A DNA stretch of 64,000 nt from Alistipes senegalensis (GCA_023664945.1 JAMPER010000002.1:27999-91998), one strand, 5' to 3'. Counted from the stretch's first letter, positions 32,664 to 42,077 are shown. Program-made: numbers and translations. Notes: a model not told the origin generated them from the sequence alone.

Positions 32664-32690
32664 GCAGGTTTAGGACGCTGATTGCGAAAA

Positions 32691-32725
32691 ATGCGGCAGG
32701 CAAGCAGCCTGCCGCATTTTTTTTT
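32691..32725 (+). terminator. Rho-independent terminator after pyc
   Basis: Perfect 11-bp stem (32691-32701 with 32707-32717, loop AAGCA) followed by eight T. A very strong terminator, 28 bases after the pyc stop. The integrase remnant abuts it. Confidence 0.93.
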
Positions 32726-32746
32726 GTGGGCAGTGTGGCGCTGTTT

Positions 32747-33049
32747 TTAGGGGCAGGTTGGCAGCAATTGCTTCTGAAAAGGATTTTTGACCCCAGGCAA
32801 AACACGTCCGGCCGTATTCTGACGGCCAGATTGCCATAATTCATGAACAGCCTGCGCAATGTGAACAGGGCGAACCGATCCGATACGGATATGACCAATA
32901 GAGCACTTCAGGTGCGCAATATTTCCTTTGCGTTTGAGGATAGTTTTGGGGTGCAGATGCCGTAGGGCAATGAGCCGCTTAAATTCGGTACACCAGTTGG
33001 CAATGAGGGTAAGACCAGGGGCAAGCAGGGTAAGGATTTTGGTGAGCAT
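32747..33049 (-). pseudogene. Truncated tyrosine recombinase (N-terminal third only)
   Basis: The ATG at 33049 opens a frame that matches the N-terminus of the two intact recombinases at 59268-60167 and 62962-63861: MLTKILTLLAPGLTLIANWC, then LIALRHLHPKT, KRKGNIAHLK and WQSGRQNTA. The protein match continues to about residue 84, and DNA similarity continues to about 32750. It then stops at the pyc terminator. All catalytic residues (R, K, H, R, H, Y) lie in the missing part, so the product cannot act. The upstream leader is nearly identical to that of the 63861 copy. This is the scar of a third element of the same family. Confidence 0.85.
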
Positions 33050-33098
33050 GATGCAAGGCCTCCTATGTGGTTGGGATGGAGTCTTTGTATCATTGTGA

Positions 33099-33160
33099 TT
33101 TGCAGCAGGTGAAATTCTTTTGCAACAGGTGCAAAGGTAAATACACACTATTTATCGCGC
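33099..33160 (-). repeat. Leader block and 9-bp site of the integrase remnant (copy A)
   Basis: 33-bp block at 33099-33131. Read toward the integrase remnant it is two direct copies of CACCTGYTGCAAA separated by AGAATTT (20-bp period). Exactly 20 bases further out lies TTATCGCGC (33152-33160). The same layout precedes both intact recombinases in the window. Possible roles are integrase arm sites plus a crossover core, or an operator. Confidence 0.55.
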
Positions 33161-33505
33161 ATGATGCTTCAGTTTATTGTGCGGGGCTTTACTTTGAAGC
33201 GGTTAAGCGGATTGAGGAAAATTTGCCCAATAAACCGTCATTTATCATCGCAAGGCTGATATTGGCAGCAGAGCTGTAACCGGACTGGCTTGCAACAATT
33301 TACTGTCTGTGACGATGTTAAAAAATAGGTGGCGTTGCCAGGAAAAAACTAAAAATCCGGCTGTTTGGATCAGCACAGGAGGTTACTTTTTCGCTGAGTC
33401 AGCCCTATAAAAAACACTGCCAGGAAGGCAGGTGGTTTTTTGAGTAGAATGTAATTTGAATGTATTATTTTTGTTCGTTTTCTCTGTAAAAGGAAGGATT
33501 TTGCC
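33161..33505. other. Intergenic stretch without recognised features
   Basis: About 345 bases between the integrase leader and the BOF-fold gene. The only open frame crossing it (33067-33279) has no ribosome-binding site or family resemblance. The stretch is AT-richer than the flanks. It probably holds the promoter of the next gene, but I cannot place it. Confidence 0.4.
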
Positions 33506-33892
33506 ATGGGAACATCTGTTCGTACGCTTGCTGCTGTTGTGTTTTCTGCGGGTTTTCTTTTGGGAAGCGGCGCTGTTTTGGCTGATACGCCTGTGCCCAT
33601 GCCTGCCAGGGGTGGATTTACCGGTCCCGGCCCGGCACTGGCTACGGTGAAACAGGCTTTATCCATGCGGGATGATGCGCCTGTTACGCTGAAGGGCTAT
33701 ATTGTCCAAAGCCTGGGGGATGAAAAGTATCTTTTTAAGGATGCCACGGGTACGATCAGGGTTGAGATTGACCATGATATCTGGCAGGGACTGCAGGTAG
33801 CTCCCCAGGATTTGGTTGAGATTCAGGGGGAAGTTGACCGCGACTGGAGCAAGATTAAGGTAGAGGTTTCCCGGATTAGCAAGGTGCAGTAG
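33506..33892 (+). CDS. Periplasmic BOF-fold stress protein (YgiW/YdeI family)
   Basis: 128-residue exported protein. The signal peptide (LAAVVFSAGFLLGSGAVLADT) is followed by the bacterial OB-fold (BOF) domain: ALATVKQALSMRDDAPVTLKGYIVQSLGDEKYLFKDATGTIRVEID, then DLVEIQGEVDRDWSKIKVEVSRI. YgiW/YdeI relatives are periplasmic and linked to stress and antimicrobial-peptide tolerance; the ligand is not settled. The start ATG 33506 has an AAAAGGAAGG site. Single gene. Confidence 0.88.
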   Translation: MGTSVRTLAAVVFSAGFLLGSGAVLADTPVPMPARGGFTGPGPALATVKQALSMRDDAPVTLKGYIVQSLGDEKYLFKDATGTIRVEIDHDIWQGLQVAPQDLVEIQGEVDRDWSKIKVEVSRISKVQ

Positions 33893-34198
33893 TTTTTGCC
33901 TGTTGGCATTGCCGGAGAGATCAGGCCCGGTGGCGGTGAGGCGGTATGTGTGCGTCCACTGCCGCTTTGGCGGCGGGAGAGCCGGTTTTTCTCCAGACTA
34001 TATTTTTCTGCTGTATAGCGGGGTGATTCCGCTTTATCTGGTTTGGCGCTGGCATGGCGTATGGATTGATATGCCAGCAAAATCTTGAGGCTGGCTGCCT
34101 GGAGAATTTTACGTTTTGGGTAAGAGGGCTGTTGATATCCTGAAGGGGGGATCAGTATGGCACTGGTTTGAGCATGAGGCGGAAAAATGTTTGATTGC
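33893..34198. other. Intergenic stretch between BOF protein and protease genes
   Basis: 306 bases between two convergent genes. A frame at 33903-34088 starts with TTG and shows no family resemblance, so I leave it out. No clear terminator hairpin was seen. Confidence 0.35.
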
Positions 34199-35002
34199 TC
34201 AGCCGTTCATTTCTTTCAGGATGGAGTGCCCCAGGCATTTGGGTTCCCAGTTATAGAAAGATGAGGCGGGCACAGCCATGCCGGATAGATTCGTTGTTGT
34301 TTCCCGGGAAATAAGCATGTTTTCTTCGGCGGTTTCTTCCTGGCTTTCCGGTGTTTCTTCACTGCTTTGCATGGCTGCTTTTTTTTCTCCTATGTAAATG
34401 CCGATGACTTCAAAGGTGTTTCCTGTTTTTTTAAAGACGGGTGATCCTGATACACCCGCGCCGCCGGTTTTGCTCAGTTCATAGAATGCAGCAGCCGGGG
34501 TATTTTCACCGCTTTTATTGATGAAATAGCTCCTGATATGGCCTGCGTTATGCCCAATACATGCGCTTTGGCGGTTTTCTGGACGTTTTGCCCATTCTTT
34601 TGCTGCCGCGAGGGGGTAGCCGGTGAGATGATAGCGTGCGTTGGGGCACTGTTTTTTGATGTTGAGCTGAAAAATGGAGTGCCAGGCCTGGATGCCTGTT
34701 TTGATGATGGCGATATCTGCTGTCGGGTGGTAATCAATATCGACAATGAAGGCGCTTCTGCGTTTTTCGTGCATCCCTGTTTTATCTGTGACCAGGAAGC
34801 TGATGGCCAGGTTCTTTGGCGGTTTTTCGGGAAGATTGTGTTTTGCGGTGAGCGCATATCCGTTTTGGCCAATGAAGAAGGCGGTTCCGCAAAAAGCTTT
34901 GATGCTCGCTTTGTTTCCCGTGTGTTCAATAACAAAGACAGGAACAACCTGATCCAGCATCAGGTCTGACCACCTGTATTCCTGTACGGTGTTTTTTTTC
35001 AT
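34199..35002 (-). CDS. Trypsin-like serine protease without export signal
   Basis: 267-codon chymotrypsin-fold protease. The triad can be placed at His55 (YALTAKHN), Asp96 (HPTADIAIIK) and Ser185 (GGAGVSGSPVF, with Ser instead of the second Gly of GxSGGP). There is no signal peptide, TM helix or PDZ domain, so it differs from DegP/DegQ and probably works in the cytoplasm. A low-complexity Glu/Ser stretch (SSEETPESQEETAEEN) lies near the C-terminus, which ends SILKEMNG. The ATG 35002 is chosen over an upstream start at 35092 that adds a non-conserved-looking tail; the ribosome-binding site is weak. Such stand-alone proteases occur as accessory genes; the target is unknown. Confidence 0.75.
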   Translation of the reverse strand: MKKNTVQEYRWSDLMLDQVVPVFVIEHTGNKASIKAFCGTAFFIGQNGYALTAKHNLPEKPPKNLAISFLVTDKTGMHEKRRSAFIVDIDYHPTADIAIIKTGIQAWHSIFQLNIKKQCPNARYHLTGYPLAAAKEWAKRPENRQSACIGHNAGHIRSYFINKSGENTPAAAFYELSKTGGAGVSGSPVFKKTGNTFEVIGIYIGEKKAAMQSSEETPESQEETAEENMLISRETTTNLSGMAVPASSFYNWEPKCLGHSILKEMNG

Positions 35003-35223
35003 TTTTGCTTTTTGTGTCTTGGCTTTACGGCAATATGCCCTTTGGCAGGGCTTGTTTGTGATTATTATATAAATTCGTGCAAGCTCCTGCAAAACCGGCA
35101 GGGGCGATATGTTGCGGCAACAGCCCGTGGGAACAGGGAAGGTGTGAATGCCGCTTTTTTCCTGATGAAGCGGCGCAGATGGAGGTTATGCTGTTTGTCA
35201 GGGTTTGGAATGTTTTACAGAAT

Positions 35224-35254
35224 AAAAAAACGGGGAAGTTTTCCCCGTTTTTTT
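35224..35254. terminator. Bidirectional terminator downstream of fliE
   Basis: Stem CGGGGAA/TTCCCCG (35231-35237 with 35241-35247), flanked by seven A on one side and seven T on the other, so it works on both strands. It lies 36 bases past the fliE stop. Confidence 0.85.
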
Positions 35255-35289
35255 GCAAAGGTTGCCTGGATGAACGATGGCGGCCGGAT

Positions 35290-35658
35290 TCAGATTTGCA
35301 TGCCCATGATTTCCTGGTAGGCGGAGACAAGCCGGTTTCTGGCCTGGACGGTTGTCTGGAGGGCGATGCTGGCTTTTTGCATGGAGATCATGACGTCCGA
35401 GAGCTGGATGTCATCGTTACCCAATGAAAACTGCTGGCCAAGGTGTTCGGATTGTACCTGGAGGTTGTTGACGTTATCCAGGGTGGCGCGCAGTGCTTCG
35501 GCAAAGTCGATTTTTCCGGGTTCTTTGGTTTTGACTGTTTCCCCGGCAATGGGGTTTTCCACATTTTTGACCTGGTTGGCAGGCGGTGCGATTTGTGCGC
35601 CGGTTGCGCGGATTTGCGCCAGCATTGCCTGTATCTGGCTGTTGTTGATGGCCATCAT
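35290..35658 (-). CDS. fliE: Flagellar hook-basal body complex protein FliE
   Basis: 122-residue adaptor between the MS-ring (FliF) and the rod. The C-terminal half has the family pattern: DFAEALRATLDNVNNLQVQSEHL, then LSDVMISMQKASIALQTTVQARNRLVSAYQEIMGMQI. The start has two adjacent ATGs (35658 and 35655) after AAAGGAA. It is divergent from fliF, with a 250-base intergenic region that must hold both promoters; no clear sigma-28 or sigma-54 motif was seen there. Confidence 0.95.
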   Translation of the reverse strand: MMAINNSQIQAMLAQIRATGAQIAPPANQVKNVENPIAGETVKTKEPGKIDFAEALRATLDNVNNLQVQSEHLGQQFSLGNDDIQLSDVMISMQKASIALQTTVQARNRLVSAYQEIMGMQI

Positions 35659-35908
35659 GTCGGATTCCTTTGTTTTTCCTGTTGCGGTCTGGCTTTTTGA
35701 GGCGGCAAACCTGCGTATGCTGCCTACTTTACCATTCCTGTTGTTTGGGCGATTGAGGATAAAACGGTGAAAACCGGCTTTATTCTTCGGTTTGAGAATG
35801 GGAAAAAAGAGGACAATAGGTATGCCCCATCATTCCCTCTTTGCATGCGGGATGGGGAAAATAAAACGATAATTAACCTCACTTACTACAGCAGCCCGGA
35901 GGGTGAAG

Positions 35909-38014
35909 ATGGCGATAGCAGAAGAGCCAGGCGCAATGGAGGCGGCAGCAGCTGCCGCTGAAGCGCCGGTATCTGCCGAAGAGCCGGAGGCGGCAGCCGC
36001 CCCGGCGGATGAGGGTGTGCAGTCGGCCGGCGAGCAGGCAGCACCCGAGGAAACCACTGCAAGGCCGGTGGCCGAAGAGCCGGAGGCAACCGGTTTCAAA
36101 GGAATGGTTGCCAAGGCGAAAACGCGCCTTGAGGAGCCGCGTATCCGTTATATTGCGCTGCTTGTGGCGGTGGCCGCGCTGATTGCGATTGGCGCCGGTA
36201 TCTGGATGTGGTCGCAGGAAACGGAGTATGGCGTTCTGTATTCAGGTTTTTCGGAGAAGGACGGCGGTTCGATTGTTGCCGAGCTGGAGCGGATGGAGGT
36301 GCCGTACAAGATTGGGCGGGGCGGCAATTCGATTATGGTTCCGGCGGAGCTGGTGCATGGTTTGCGCTTAAAGCTGGCTTCGGAGGGGTTGCCCAAGGCC
36401 AGCGGCGTGGGGTTTGAGGTAATGGAGAACCAGAAGATTGGTTCTTCGCAGTTTCTGGAACAGGTAAATTTCCAGCGGGCGCTGGAGGGGGAGCTGGGCA
36501 GGACGATTCAGTCGATGGATGCGATTCAGCATGCCCGGGTGCACCTGGCCATGAACAAGGCTTCGGTTTTTGTGCGCGATCAGCAAAAGCCGACGGCTTC
36601 GGTGCTGCTGACGTTGTATCACGGCCGTTCGCTGGATCGCCAGCAGGTGAATGCGATTGTGCATCTGGTTGCCAGCAGTGTGCCGGGGCTGACGGCGGCA
36701 AATGTGACGCTGGTTGACCAGAACGGGGAGCTTCTTTCTTGGCAGGACAGGGAGAAGACGGAAAGCGAAAAGATGGATGCCCGCCAGATGGAGTATGTAC
36801 GCGAGCTCCAGAAGAATATTGTGAAGCGGGTGGAATCGGTGCTGGCGCCGGTTGTGGGCGAAAAGAATGTTCGTGCCGAGGCAACGGTTGAGGTGGATTT
36901 CGGCAAGACGGAGCAGGCTGAGGAGATTTACAAGCCGAACCAGGCACCCAATGCGCCTTCGATTCGCAGCCAGCAAAGCCTGGAATCGCAGAAGCTTGCA
37001 GCTGATCCGAACGGGGGTATTCCCGGCGCGGTGACAAATCAGCCGCCTGTGCCGCCTACTGCGCCGCTGATTCAGCAGAACCCGGGACAGCAACAGACGG
37101 CGCCGCCCGGACAGCGGGTATTTACGCCGGTTGGCCAGGGGAATAATAACGCGCCTTTGGAAGGCAAGAAGGAATCGGTTATCAATTATGAGGTGGACAA
37201 GACGCTGCGTTATGTCCAGAAGGCCAAGGGCGAGATCAAGCGTCTGACGGTGGCGGTGGTGGTCAATTACAAGCCGGGCAAGGATGAGAACGGCAATGAC
37301 GCGCTGGTGCCGCTGACAGATGCAGAGAAGGAAGAGGTGGCCGCGCTGGTGCGGGAGGCGATGGGGTATAACCCGCAGCGGGGCGACAGTCTGTCGGTGA
37401 TGAATACTCGTTTTGCACCGCCGGATGATGGTCCGCCTATTTGGAAACGCCCGGAGACTTATGATATGGCAAAGGATGTCGGCAAATATGTGATTATCGG
37501 CGGGATTTTGCTGTGGATTTACATGACGATTTTAAAACCGCTGATTTACAAGCTTTCCGGTCAGGAGGAAGCTGACCGCAAGAAGCGTGAAGAGGAGGAA
37601 GCTGCCCGCGAAGCAGCGCGGATTGAGGCAGAGGCCAGAGCCAAGGCGGAAGTGGAAGCACGAATGGAGGCTGAGGCCAAGGCCAGGGCGGAAGAAGAAG
37701 CCCGGATTGAGGCTGAAAACAAGGCTCGGGAGGAAGAGGAAGCCCGGATCAGGGAGGAGGAGGAAGCCCGGATCAGGGAGGAAGAGGAGGCGCGTATGAA
37801 AGAAGAAGAGGAACGCGCTAGGGAAGAAGAGCGCGCCGAGCTGGAAAAAGCGGCGGCGGAAGGTGATGCAAAAGCGATTGTTGCCCTGGGCGGCGCAGCG
37901 GTCACGGAGGAGGAAAAGGCTTATCAGGAATTGCTGGAGATGGCCAAGGGACTTGCGCGTGATAATCCGAAGGCAGTAGCAAATATCATTTTGGAGTGGC
38001 TCGGAAATGAGTGA
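35909..38014 (+). CDS. fliF: Flagellar MS-ring protein FliF with extended charged C-terminal segment
   Basis: 701-residue MS-ring subunit in the inner membrane, the base on which the flagellar motor assembles. The N-terminal cytoplasmic leader is unusually long and Ala/Glu-rich (about residues 1-55). TM1 is near 72-92. The ring-building regions include YGVLYSGFSEKDGGSIVAELERMEVPYKI and FQRALEGELGRTIQSMDAIQHARVHLAM. TM2 is near 528-548. Between TM2 and the FliG-binding tail (YQELLEMAKGLARDNPKAVANIILEWLGNE) lies about 100 residues of Glu/Arg/Ala-rich repeats (REEEEARI type), absent from the usual FliF of about 550-570 residues. The ATG 35909 has GGAGGG 5 bases upstream, better than the GTG at 35903. 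fliG overlaps its end. Confidence 0.95.
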   Translation: MAIAEEPGAMEAAAAAAEAPVSAEEPEAAAAPADEGVQSAGEQAAPEETTARPVAEEPEATGFKGMVAKAKTRLEEPRIRYIALLVAVAALIAIGAGIWMWSQETEYGVLYSGFSEKDGGSIVAELERMEVPYKIGRGGNSIMVPAELVHGLRLKLASEGLPKASGVGFEVMENQKIGSSQFLEQVNFQRALEGELGRTIQSMDAIQHARVHLAMNKASVFVRDQQKPTASVLLTLYHGRSLDRQQVNAIVHLVASSVPGLTAANVTLVDQNGELLSWQDREKTESEKMDARQMEYVRELQKNIVKRVESVLAPVVGEKNVRAEATVEVDFGKTEQAEEIYKPNQAPNAPSIRSQQSLESQKLAADPNGGIPGAVTNQPPVPPTAPLIQQNPGQQQTAPPGQRVFTPVGQGNNNAPLEGKKESVINYEVDKTLRYVQKAKGEIKRLTVAVVVNYKPGKDENGNDALVPLTDAEKEEVAALVREAMGYNPQRGDSLSVMNTRFAPPDDGPPIWKRPETYDMAKDVGKYVIIGGILLWIYMTILKPLIYKLSGQEEADRKKREEEEAAREAARIEAEARAKAEVEARMEAEAKARAEEEARIEAENKAREEEEARIREEEEARIREEEEARMKEEEERAREEERAELEKAAAEGDAKAIVALGGAAVTEEEKAYQELLEMAKGLARDNPKAVANIILEWLGNE

Positions 38015-39026
38015 TGAAACCGAAGTCCAGAAGAGGCTGGAAGGTCCGGAAAAGAGCGCAATTATGATGCTTGCGCTGGGCGCGGATGCGGCGGCCGAAG
38101 TGATGAAGTTTATGGGGCCGCGCGAGGTGCAGAAGCTGGGTACGGCCATGGCGGCGATGAAGGGGGTGCCTGCCGAGGATCTGGAGCGGGTTTTGGTCGA
38201 GTTTATGGCAGAGGTATCCAAGAATACGGATATCGGCGTGGATACGGATGAGTATGTGCGCGATGTGCTGACCAAGGCGCTGGGTGATGACAAGGCGGCA
38301 GGGTTGATTACCCGTATTCTGGGGACGCGTGACGAGAGCGGTATTGAAAGCCTGAAATGGATGGACGGCCAGACGGTGGCAGATTTGATCCGCAATGAGC
38401 ATCCGCAGATTATTGCCACAATTCTGGTGCACCTGGAGCGGGATCATGCCTGCGAGGTGCTGAGTTTCTTTACGGAACGCCTGCGGAACGATGTGGTGCT
38501 CAGGATTGCAACGCTGGACGGGGTGCAGCCTTCAGCATTGCGGGAGTTGAATGATGTGCTGACGAATCTGCTGATGGGCAACGAGAATGTGAAGAAGAAG
38601 CCGATGGGCGGCGTTCGGACGGCGGCAGAGATTCTGAACTTCATGAGCAGTGAGTATGAGACCAGCGTCATGGAAAACCTGAAGCAGTATGACGAGAAGA
38701 TGGCGCAGGAAATCATGGATGAAATGTTTGTCTTTGATGACATTATTGATATTGATAACCGCGGTATCCAGACGATTTTGCGGGAGGTTCAGTCCGAGGT
38801 GCTGATTGTTGCGCTCAAGGGCGCAAAAGAGGAGTTGCGCGAGAAGATTTTCCGGAATATGTCACAGCGTGCGGCGGATATGATGCGCGAGGATCTGGAG
38901 GCAAAAGGGCCGGTTCGTCTTTCGGAAGTGGAGGCCAACCAGAAAGAGATTTTGAGTACGGTTCGCCGTTTGGCAGAGGAAGGCCAGATTATTTTAGGCG
39001 GCAAGGGAGAAGATCAGTTTGTATAG
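38007..39026 (+). CDS. fliG: Flagellar motor switch protein FliG
   Basis: 339-residue rotor protein that binds the FliF tail and transmits torque from the stator. It has an N-terminal FliF-binding domain (EKSAIMMLALGADAAAEVMKFMGPREVQ), a middle ARM domain with the EHPQ motif (131-134) and VLSFFTERLRNDVVLRIATL, and a C-terminal torque domain with MFVFDDIIDIDNRGIQTILREV and KGAKEELREKIFRNMSQRAADMMREDLE. The start lies inside the last codons of fliF (8-base overlap), and fliH starts before its stop. Normal length. Confidence 0.97.
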   Translation: MSDETEVQKRLEGPEKSAIMMLALGADAAAEVMKFMGPREVQKLGTAMAAMKGVPAEDLERVLVEFMAEVSKNTDIGVDTDEYVRDVLTKALGDDKAAGLITRILGTRDESGIESLKWMDGQTVADLIRNEHPQIIATILVHLERDHACEVLSFFTERLRNDVVLRIATLDGVQPSALRELNDVLTNLLMGNENVKKKPMGGVRTAAEILNFMSSEYETSVMENLKQYDEKMAQEIMDEMFVFDDIIDIDNRGIQTILREVQSEVLIVALKGAKEELREKIFRNMSQRAADMMREDLEAKGPVRLSEVEANQKEILSTVRRLAEEGQIILGGKGEDQFV

Positions 39027-40164
39027 GAAGCTGCCAAAGGAGAAGCAGACGGCTTACGAGCGCTGGGAGCTGGCCTCGTTTGAGGAGGCTGATTTGCTGG
39101 ATGCCGGGAGAAAGCCGGTTTCTCCCGATGAGGTGGATTTTGGCTCTGAGCTTGTGATAGAGGAGCCGGAAGCTGATTTGCAGTGGGAGGTGCAGGAAGA
39201 GACGGCGGTTGAGGCTGTTGCAGCGGAAGGAGCGGTACAGGAAGAGGTTGCAGGGACGTTCGCCGGGGAGGATGAGCAGGCAGGCACGCAGGCCGAAGAG
39301 GCGGCTGAAGGGGCCGGGCCTGAGCCGCAGATGGCGGCGCAGGAGGAAGAAACAACGGAGGCTGTGACGGCGGAAGAAGCCGTACAGGCGGAGGTTGCAG
39401 AGGCGTTTGCCGGGGAAGGGGAGCTGGAAGCTGACCAGGCCGGGGATGTTGGGCCGGGAGCGGAAGCAGAACCGGAGGTGGTTGAAGCGCCGGTGGTGAT
39501 GGCACCGACGGTGACGCAGGCAACAATAGAAGATGTGCATGCCTTAATTGAGGGGTTGCGCAAGGAAGCGCGGGAGGCAGGGTATCGCGCCGGTATGGAG
39601 GAAGGACTGGCGAAGGGCCTGGAGGAAGGGCGTACCAGGGGATATGAGGAAGGGCTGGCAAAGGGCCTGGAGGAAGGCACCAGGCGGGGCGAGACGGAAG
39701 GGTTTGAAAAAGGCTATGGCGAGGGCAGGCTTGAAGGCGAGGAGTATGCGCGTACGTTAAAGGCGGCAGCGGCCGGGTTTGCGGCGGATGTGGCCCGCGC
39801 CCATGAGGCGATTGCAGGGGATGTGCTGGCGCTGGCGCTGGATTTTGCCAAGGCGATGATGAAAACGGCGCTGAAGGTGAAACCGGAGCTTTTGGTGCCG
39901 GTGGTGGCGGATGCGGTGCGTTATTTGCCTTCACTTCAGCAGCCGGCGGTGTTGTATCTTAATCCGGCGGATGCGGCGGTTGTCCGCAAGGCAATGGGCG
40001 AGGAGCTGGAAAAGGCAGGGATGCGGCTTGCAGAGGAGGATGTTCCCCGCGGGAGCTGCCGCATTGAGACGGGCAGCAACCAGATTGACAGTTCGCTGGC
40101 AACGCGATGGCAGCGCCTGACGGGAAGCCTGGGGCGGGAATCTGACTGGATGGAGCAGGAATGA
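39019..40164 (+). CDS. fliH: Flagellar assembly protein FliH with long acidic N-terminal extension
   Basis: 381-residue regulator of the export ATPase FliI. The C-terminal half has the FliH-defining GxxxG helix ([20 protein letters not shown] and following, roughly residues 185-245) and the conserved [21 protein letters not shown] and [25 protein letters not shown]. The first half is acidic and low-complexity, with an internal duplication (39196-39270 and 39346-39417). The total is much longer than the usual 220-250 residues. The start is an inferred TTG at 39019 that overlaps the fliG stop, preceded by AGGGAGA; there is no nearby ATG. It overlaps fliI by 4 bases. Confidence 0.88.
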   Translation: MYRKLPKEKQTAYERWELASFEEADLLDAGRKPVSPDEVDFGSELVIEEPEADLQWEVQEETAVEAVAAEGAVQEEVAGTFAGEDEQAGTQAEEAAEGAGPEPQMAAQEEETTEAVTAEEAVQAEVAEAFAGEGELEADQAGDVGPGAEAEPEVVEAPVVMAPTVTQATIEDVHALIEGLRKEAREAGYRAGMEEGLAKGLEEGRTRGYEEGLAKGLEEGTRRGETEGFEKGYGEGRLEGEEYARTLKAAAAGFAADVARAHEAIAGDVLALALDFAKAMMKTALKVKPELLVPVVADAVRYLPSLQQPAVLYLNPADAAVVRKAMGEELEKAGMRLAEEDVPRGSCRIETGSNQIDSSLATRWQRLTGSLGRESDWMEQE

Positions 40165-41600
40165 TGGATGCCGGAGAAATCATGAAAGCTGCGGAGGCAG
40201 AAGGGGCACGGACGGGATTCGCGCTCTGGCAATCGTGCCTGAATGATTGCCGGGCATGGATTGAGCGGGTGGAACCGATGCAGGTTTCCGGCCGTATTAC
40301 ACGGGTGACCGGGCTGGTGATGGAGGCAGTGGGCTTAAAGCTGCCGATTGGCAGTGCCTGCTGGGTGCCGCTTGCCGACGGGGTGCGGATTGAGGCGGAG
40401 GTAGTCGGCTTTGAGGAAGAGAAGCTGTTGTTGATGCCGCAAAGCGAGGTGGAAGGGATTTTGCCGGGGACGCCTGTGTTTCCGGTGGAAATGCCGGGGC
40501 TGCCTTCTGGCCCCGGCTGGATGGCGCATTTGGGCAAGCGCACGGAAGAGGGTACCCGCCAGCTGCCGGTAGGCGAGGAGTTGCTTGGCAGGGTGGTGGA
40601 TGCTACCGGCCGGCCGCTGGACGGCAAGGGACCGTTGAATGCGTTGCACGCGGGACCGCTGGCAGTGCGGGCGATGAATCCGCTGGGCCGTGCGCCGATT
40701 ACGGAGATTCTGGATGTGGGCGTCAGGGCTATCAACAGTATGCTGACGGTTGGCCGGGGCCAGCGTATGGGGCTGTTTGCCGGTTCGGGCGTGGGCAAGA
40801 GTGTGCTGCTTGGCATGATGGCGCGCTATACGAGCGCAGATGTGATTGTGGTGGGGCTGATTGGCGAGCGGGGCCGTGAGGTCAAGGAGTTTATTGAGCA
40901 GATCCTGGGAGAGGAGGGGCTCAAGCGTTCGGCTGTTGTGGCTGCGCCTGCCGATGCGCCGCCTTTGATGCGTTTGCAGGGAGCAGCCTATACGACAACG
41001 ATTGCGGAGTATTTTCGCGATCAGGGCAAGAATGTGCTGTTGATTATGGATTCGCTGACGCGCTATGCGATGGCGCAGCGCGAGATTGCGCTGGCGATAG
41101 GCGAGCCGCCGGCAACGAAGGGGTATCCGCCTTCGGTTTTTGCGAAGCTGCCGGCGCTGGTGGAGCGGGCCGGGAACGGCGAGGAGGGCGGCGGTTCGAT
41201 TACGGCTTTTTATACGGTGCTGACGGAAGGGGATGACCAGCAGGATCCGATTGCGGATTCGGCACGCGCGATTCTGGACGGCCATATTGTGCTGAACCGG
41301 GAGCTGGCGGAGGCAGGGCATTATCCGGCGATTGATATTGAGCAGTCTATCAGCCGGGCAATGCAGAATATTACGATGCCGGAGCATCAGCAGCTTGCGC
41401 GGCGGCTTAAACAGCTGAGTTCGCGTTATACGCGCAGCCGCGATTTGATCAGCGTGGGCGCTTATCGTACAGGAAGCGATCCCATGCTGGACGAGGCGAT
41501 TGCGCGGCACGACAGGATTGAGCATTTTTTGCAGCAGGACATTATGGAACGCTCTGATGTGACGGCCAGTCTTGAAGAGCTTGCAGGTGTGTTTGGATAG
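40161..41600 (+). CDS. fliI: Flagellum-specific ATPase FliI
   Basis: 479-residue F1-beta-like ATPase of the flagellar type III export apparatus. Walker A is AGSGVGKS (207-214), Walker B region is [19 protein letters not shown], and the FliI-specific [23 protein letters not shown] and [11 protein letters not shown] are present. Translation is coupled to fliH through an ATGA overlap, and fliJ follows after 9 bases. Full length with all catalytic motifs intact. Confidence 0.97.
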   Translation: MMDAGEIMKAAEAEGARTGFALWQSCLNDCRAWIERVEPMQVSGRITRVTGLVMEAVGLKLPIGSACWVPLADGVRIEAEVVGFEEEKLLLMPQSEVEGILPGTPVFPVEMPGLPSGPGWMAHLGKRTEEGTRQLPVGEELLGRVVDATGRPLDGKGPLNALHAGPLAVRAMNPLGRAPITEILDVGVRAINSMLTVGRGQRMGLFAGSGVGKSVLLGMMARYTSADVIVVGLIGERGREVKEFIEQILGEEGLKRSAVVAAPADAPPLMRLQGAAYTTTIAEYFRDQGKNVLLIMDSLTRYAMAQREIALAIGEPPATKGYPPSVFAKLPALVERAGNGEEGGGSITAFYTVLTEGDDQQDPIADSARAILDGHIVLNRELAEAGHYPAIDIEQSISRAMQNITMPEHQQLARRLKQLSSRYTRSRDLISVGAYRTGSDPMLDEAIARHDRIEHFLQQDIMERSDVTASLEELAGVFG

Positions 41601-41609
41601 GGCCGCGAT

Positions 41610-42056
41610 ATGACGAAATCGTTCACAATGGAAACGCTGATTAATCTGGCGGCAGAAGAGGTGGAAAAGGCTGCCGTTATGCTGGGGCATACGATTAAGG
41701 CAGGTGCGGAGGCCGAACAGAAGCTGTCGATGCTGTTGCAGTATCGGGAGGATTATGTGGTTCGTTTTCAGGAAAACCGGAAGATGGGGCTTTCTGTGGC
41801 AGATTACCGGAATTATTCTCTTTTTATTGACAGGCTGGATGAGGCGATAAGCGGCCAGCAGCAGGTGGTTAGGGAGGCGCAGGGAAGGATTGATGCTGCC
41901 AAGGCTGCCTGGCAGGATTGTGAGAAAAAACGGGCTTCTTACGAGATTTTGCAGGAACGCGCGCGGGCCAAGGAAATGAAGAAGGCGGCACGGCGGGAGC
42001 AGAAAGAGGCGGATGAGTTTAACAGCAGGCGGGCCCGCATGGTCAAAATGGGGTAG
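41610..42056 (+). CDS. fliJ: Flagellar export protein FliJ
   Basis: 148-residue coiled-coil protein that sits in the FliI hexamer as a gamma-subunit-like stalk and escorts chaperones. The sequence is helical throughout, with FliJ-typical spacing of LxxYRxxYxxRF (MLLQYREDYVVRFQ), YRNYSLFIDRLDEAI and the basic C-terminus EMKKAARREQKEADEF. Identification rests on length, coiled-coil character and position between fliI and fliK. Confidence 0.9.
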   Translation: MTKSFTMETLINLAAEEVEKAAVMLGHTIKAGAEAEQKLSMLLQYREDYVVRFQENRKMGLSVADYRNYSLFIDRLDEAISGQQQVVREAQGRIDAAKAAWQDCEKKRASYEILQERARAKEMKKAARREQKEADEFNSRRARMVKMG

Positions 42057-42077
42057 CGCAGAAGAGGAGGACGAGAG

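Noticed and set aside
33067-33279. 70-codon frame over the integrase leader
   Set aside because: It overlaps the repeat block of the integrase leader on the opposite strand and has no ribosome-binding site.
33903-34088. 61-codon frame after the BOF-fold gene
   Set aside because: TTG start, no family resemblance; it contains a CVHC-like pair by chance.
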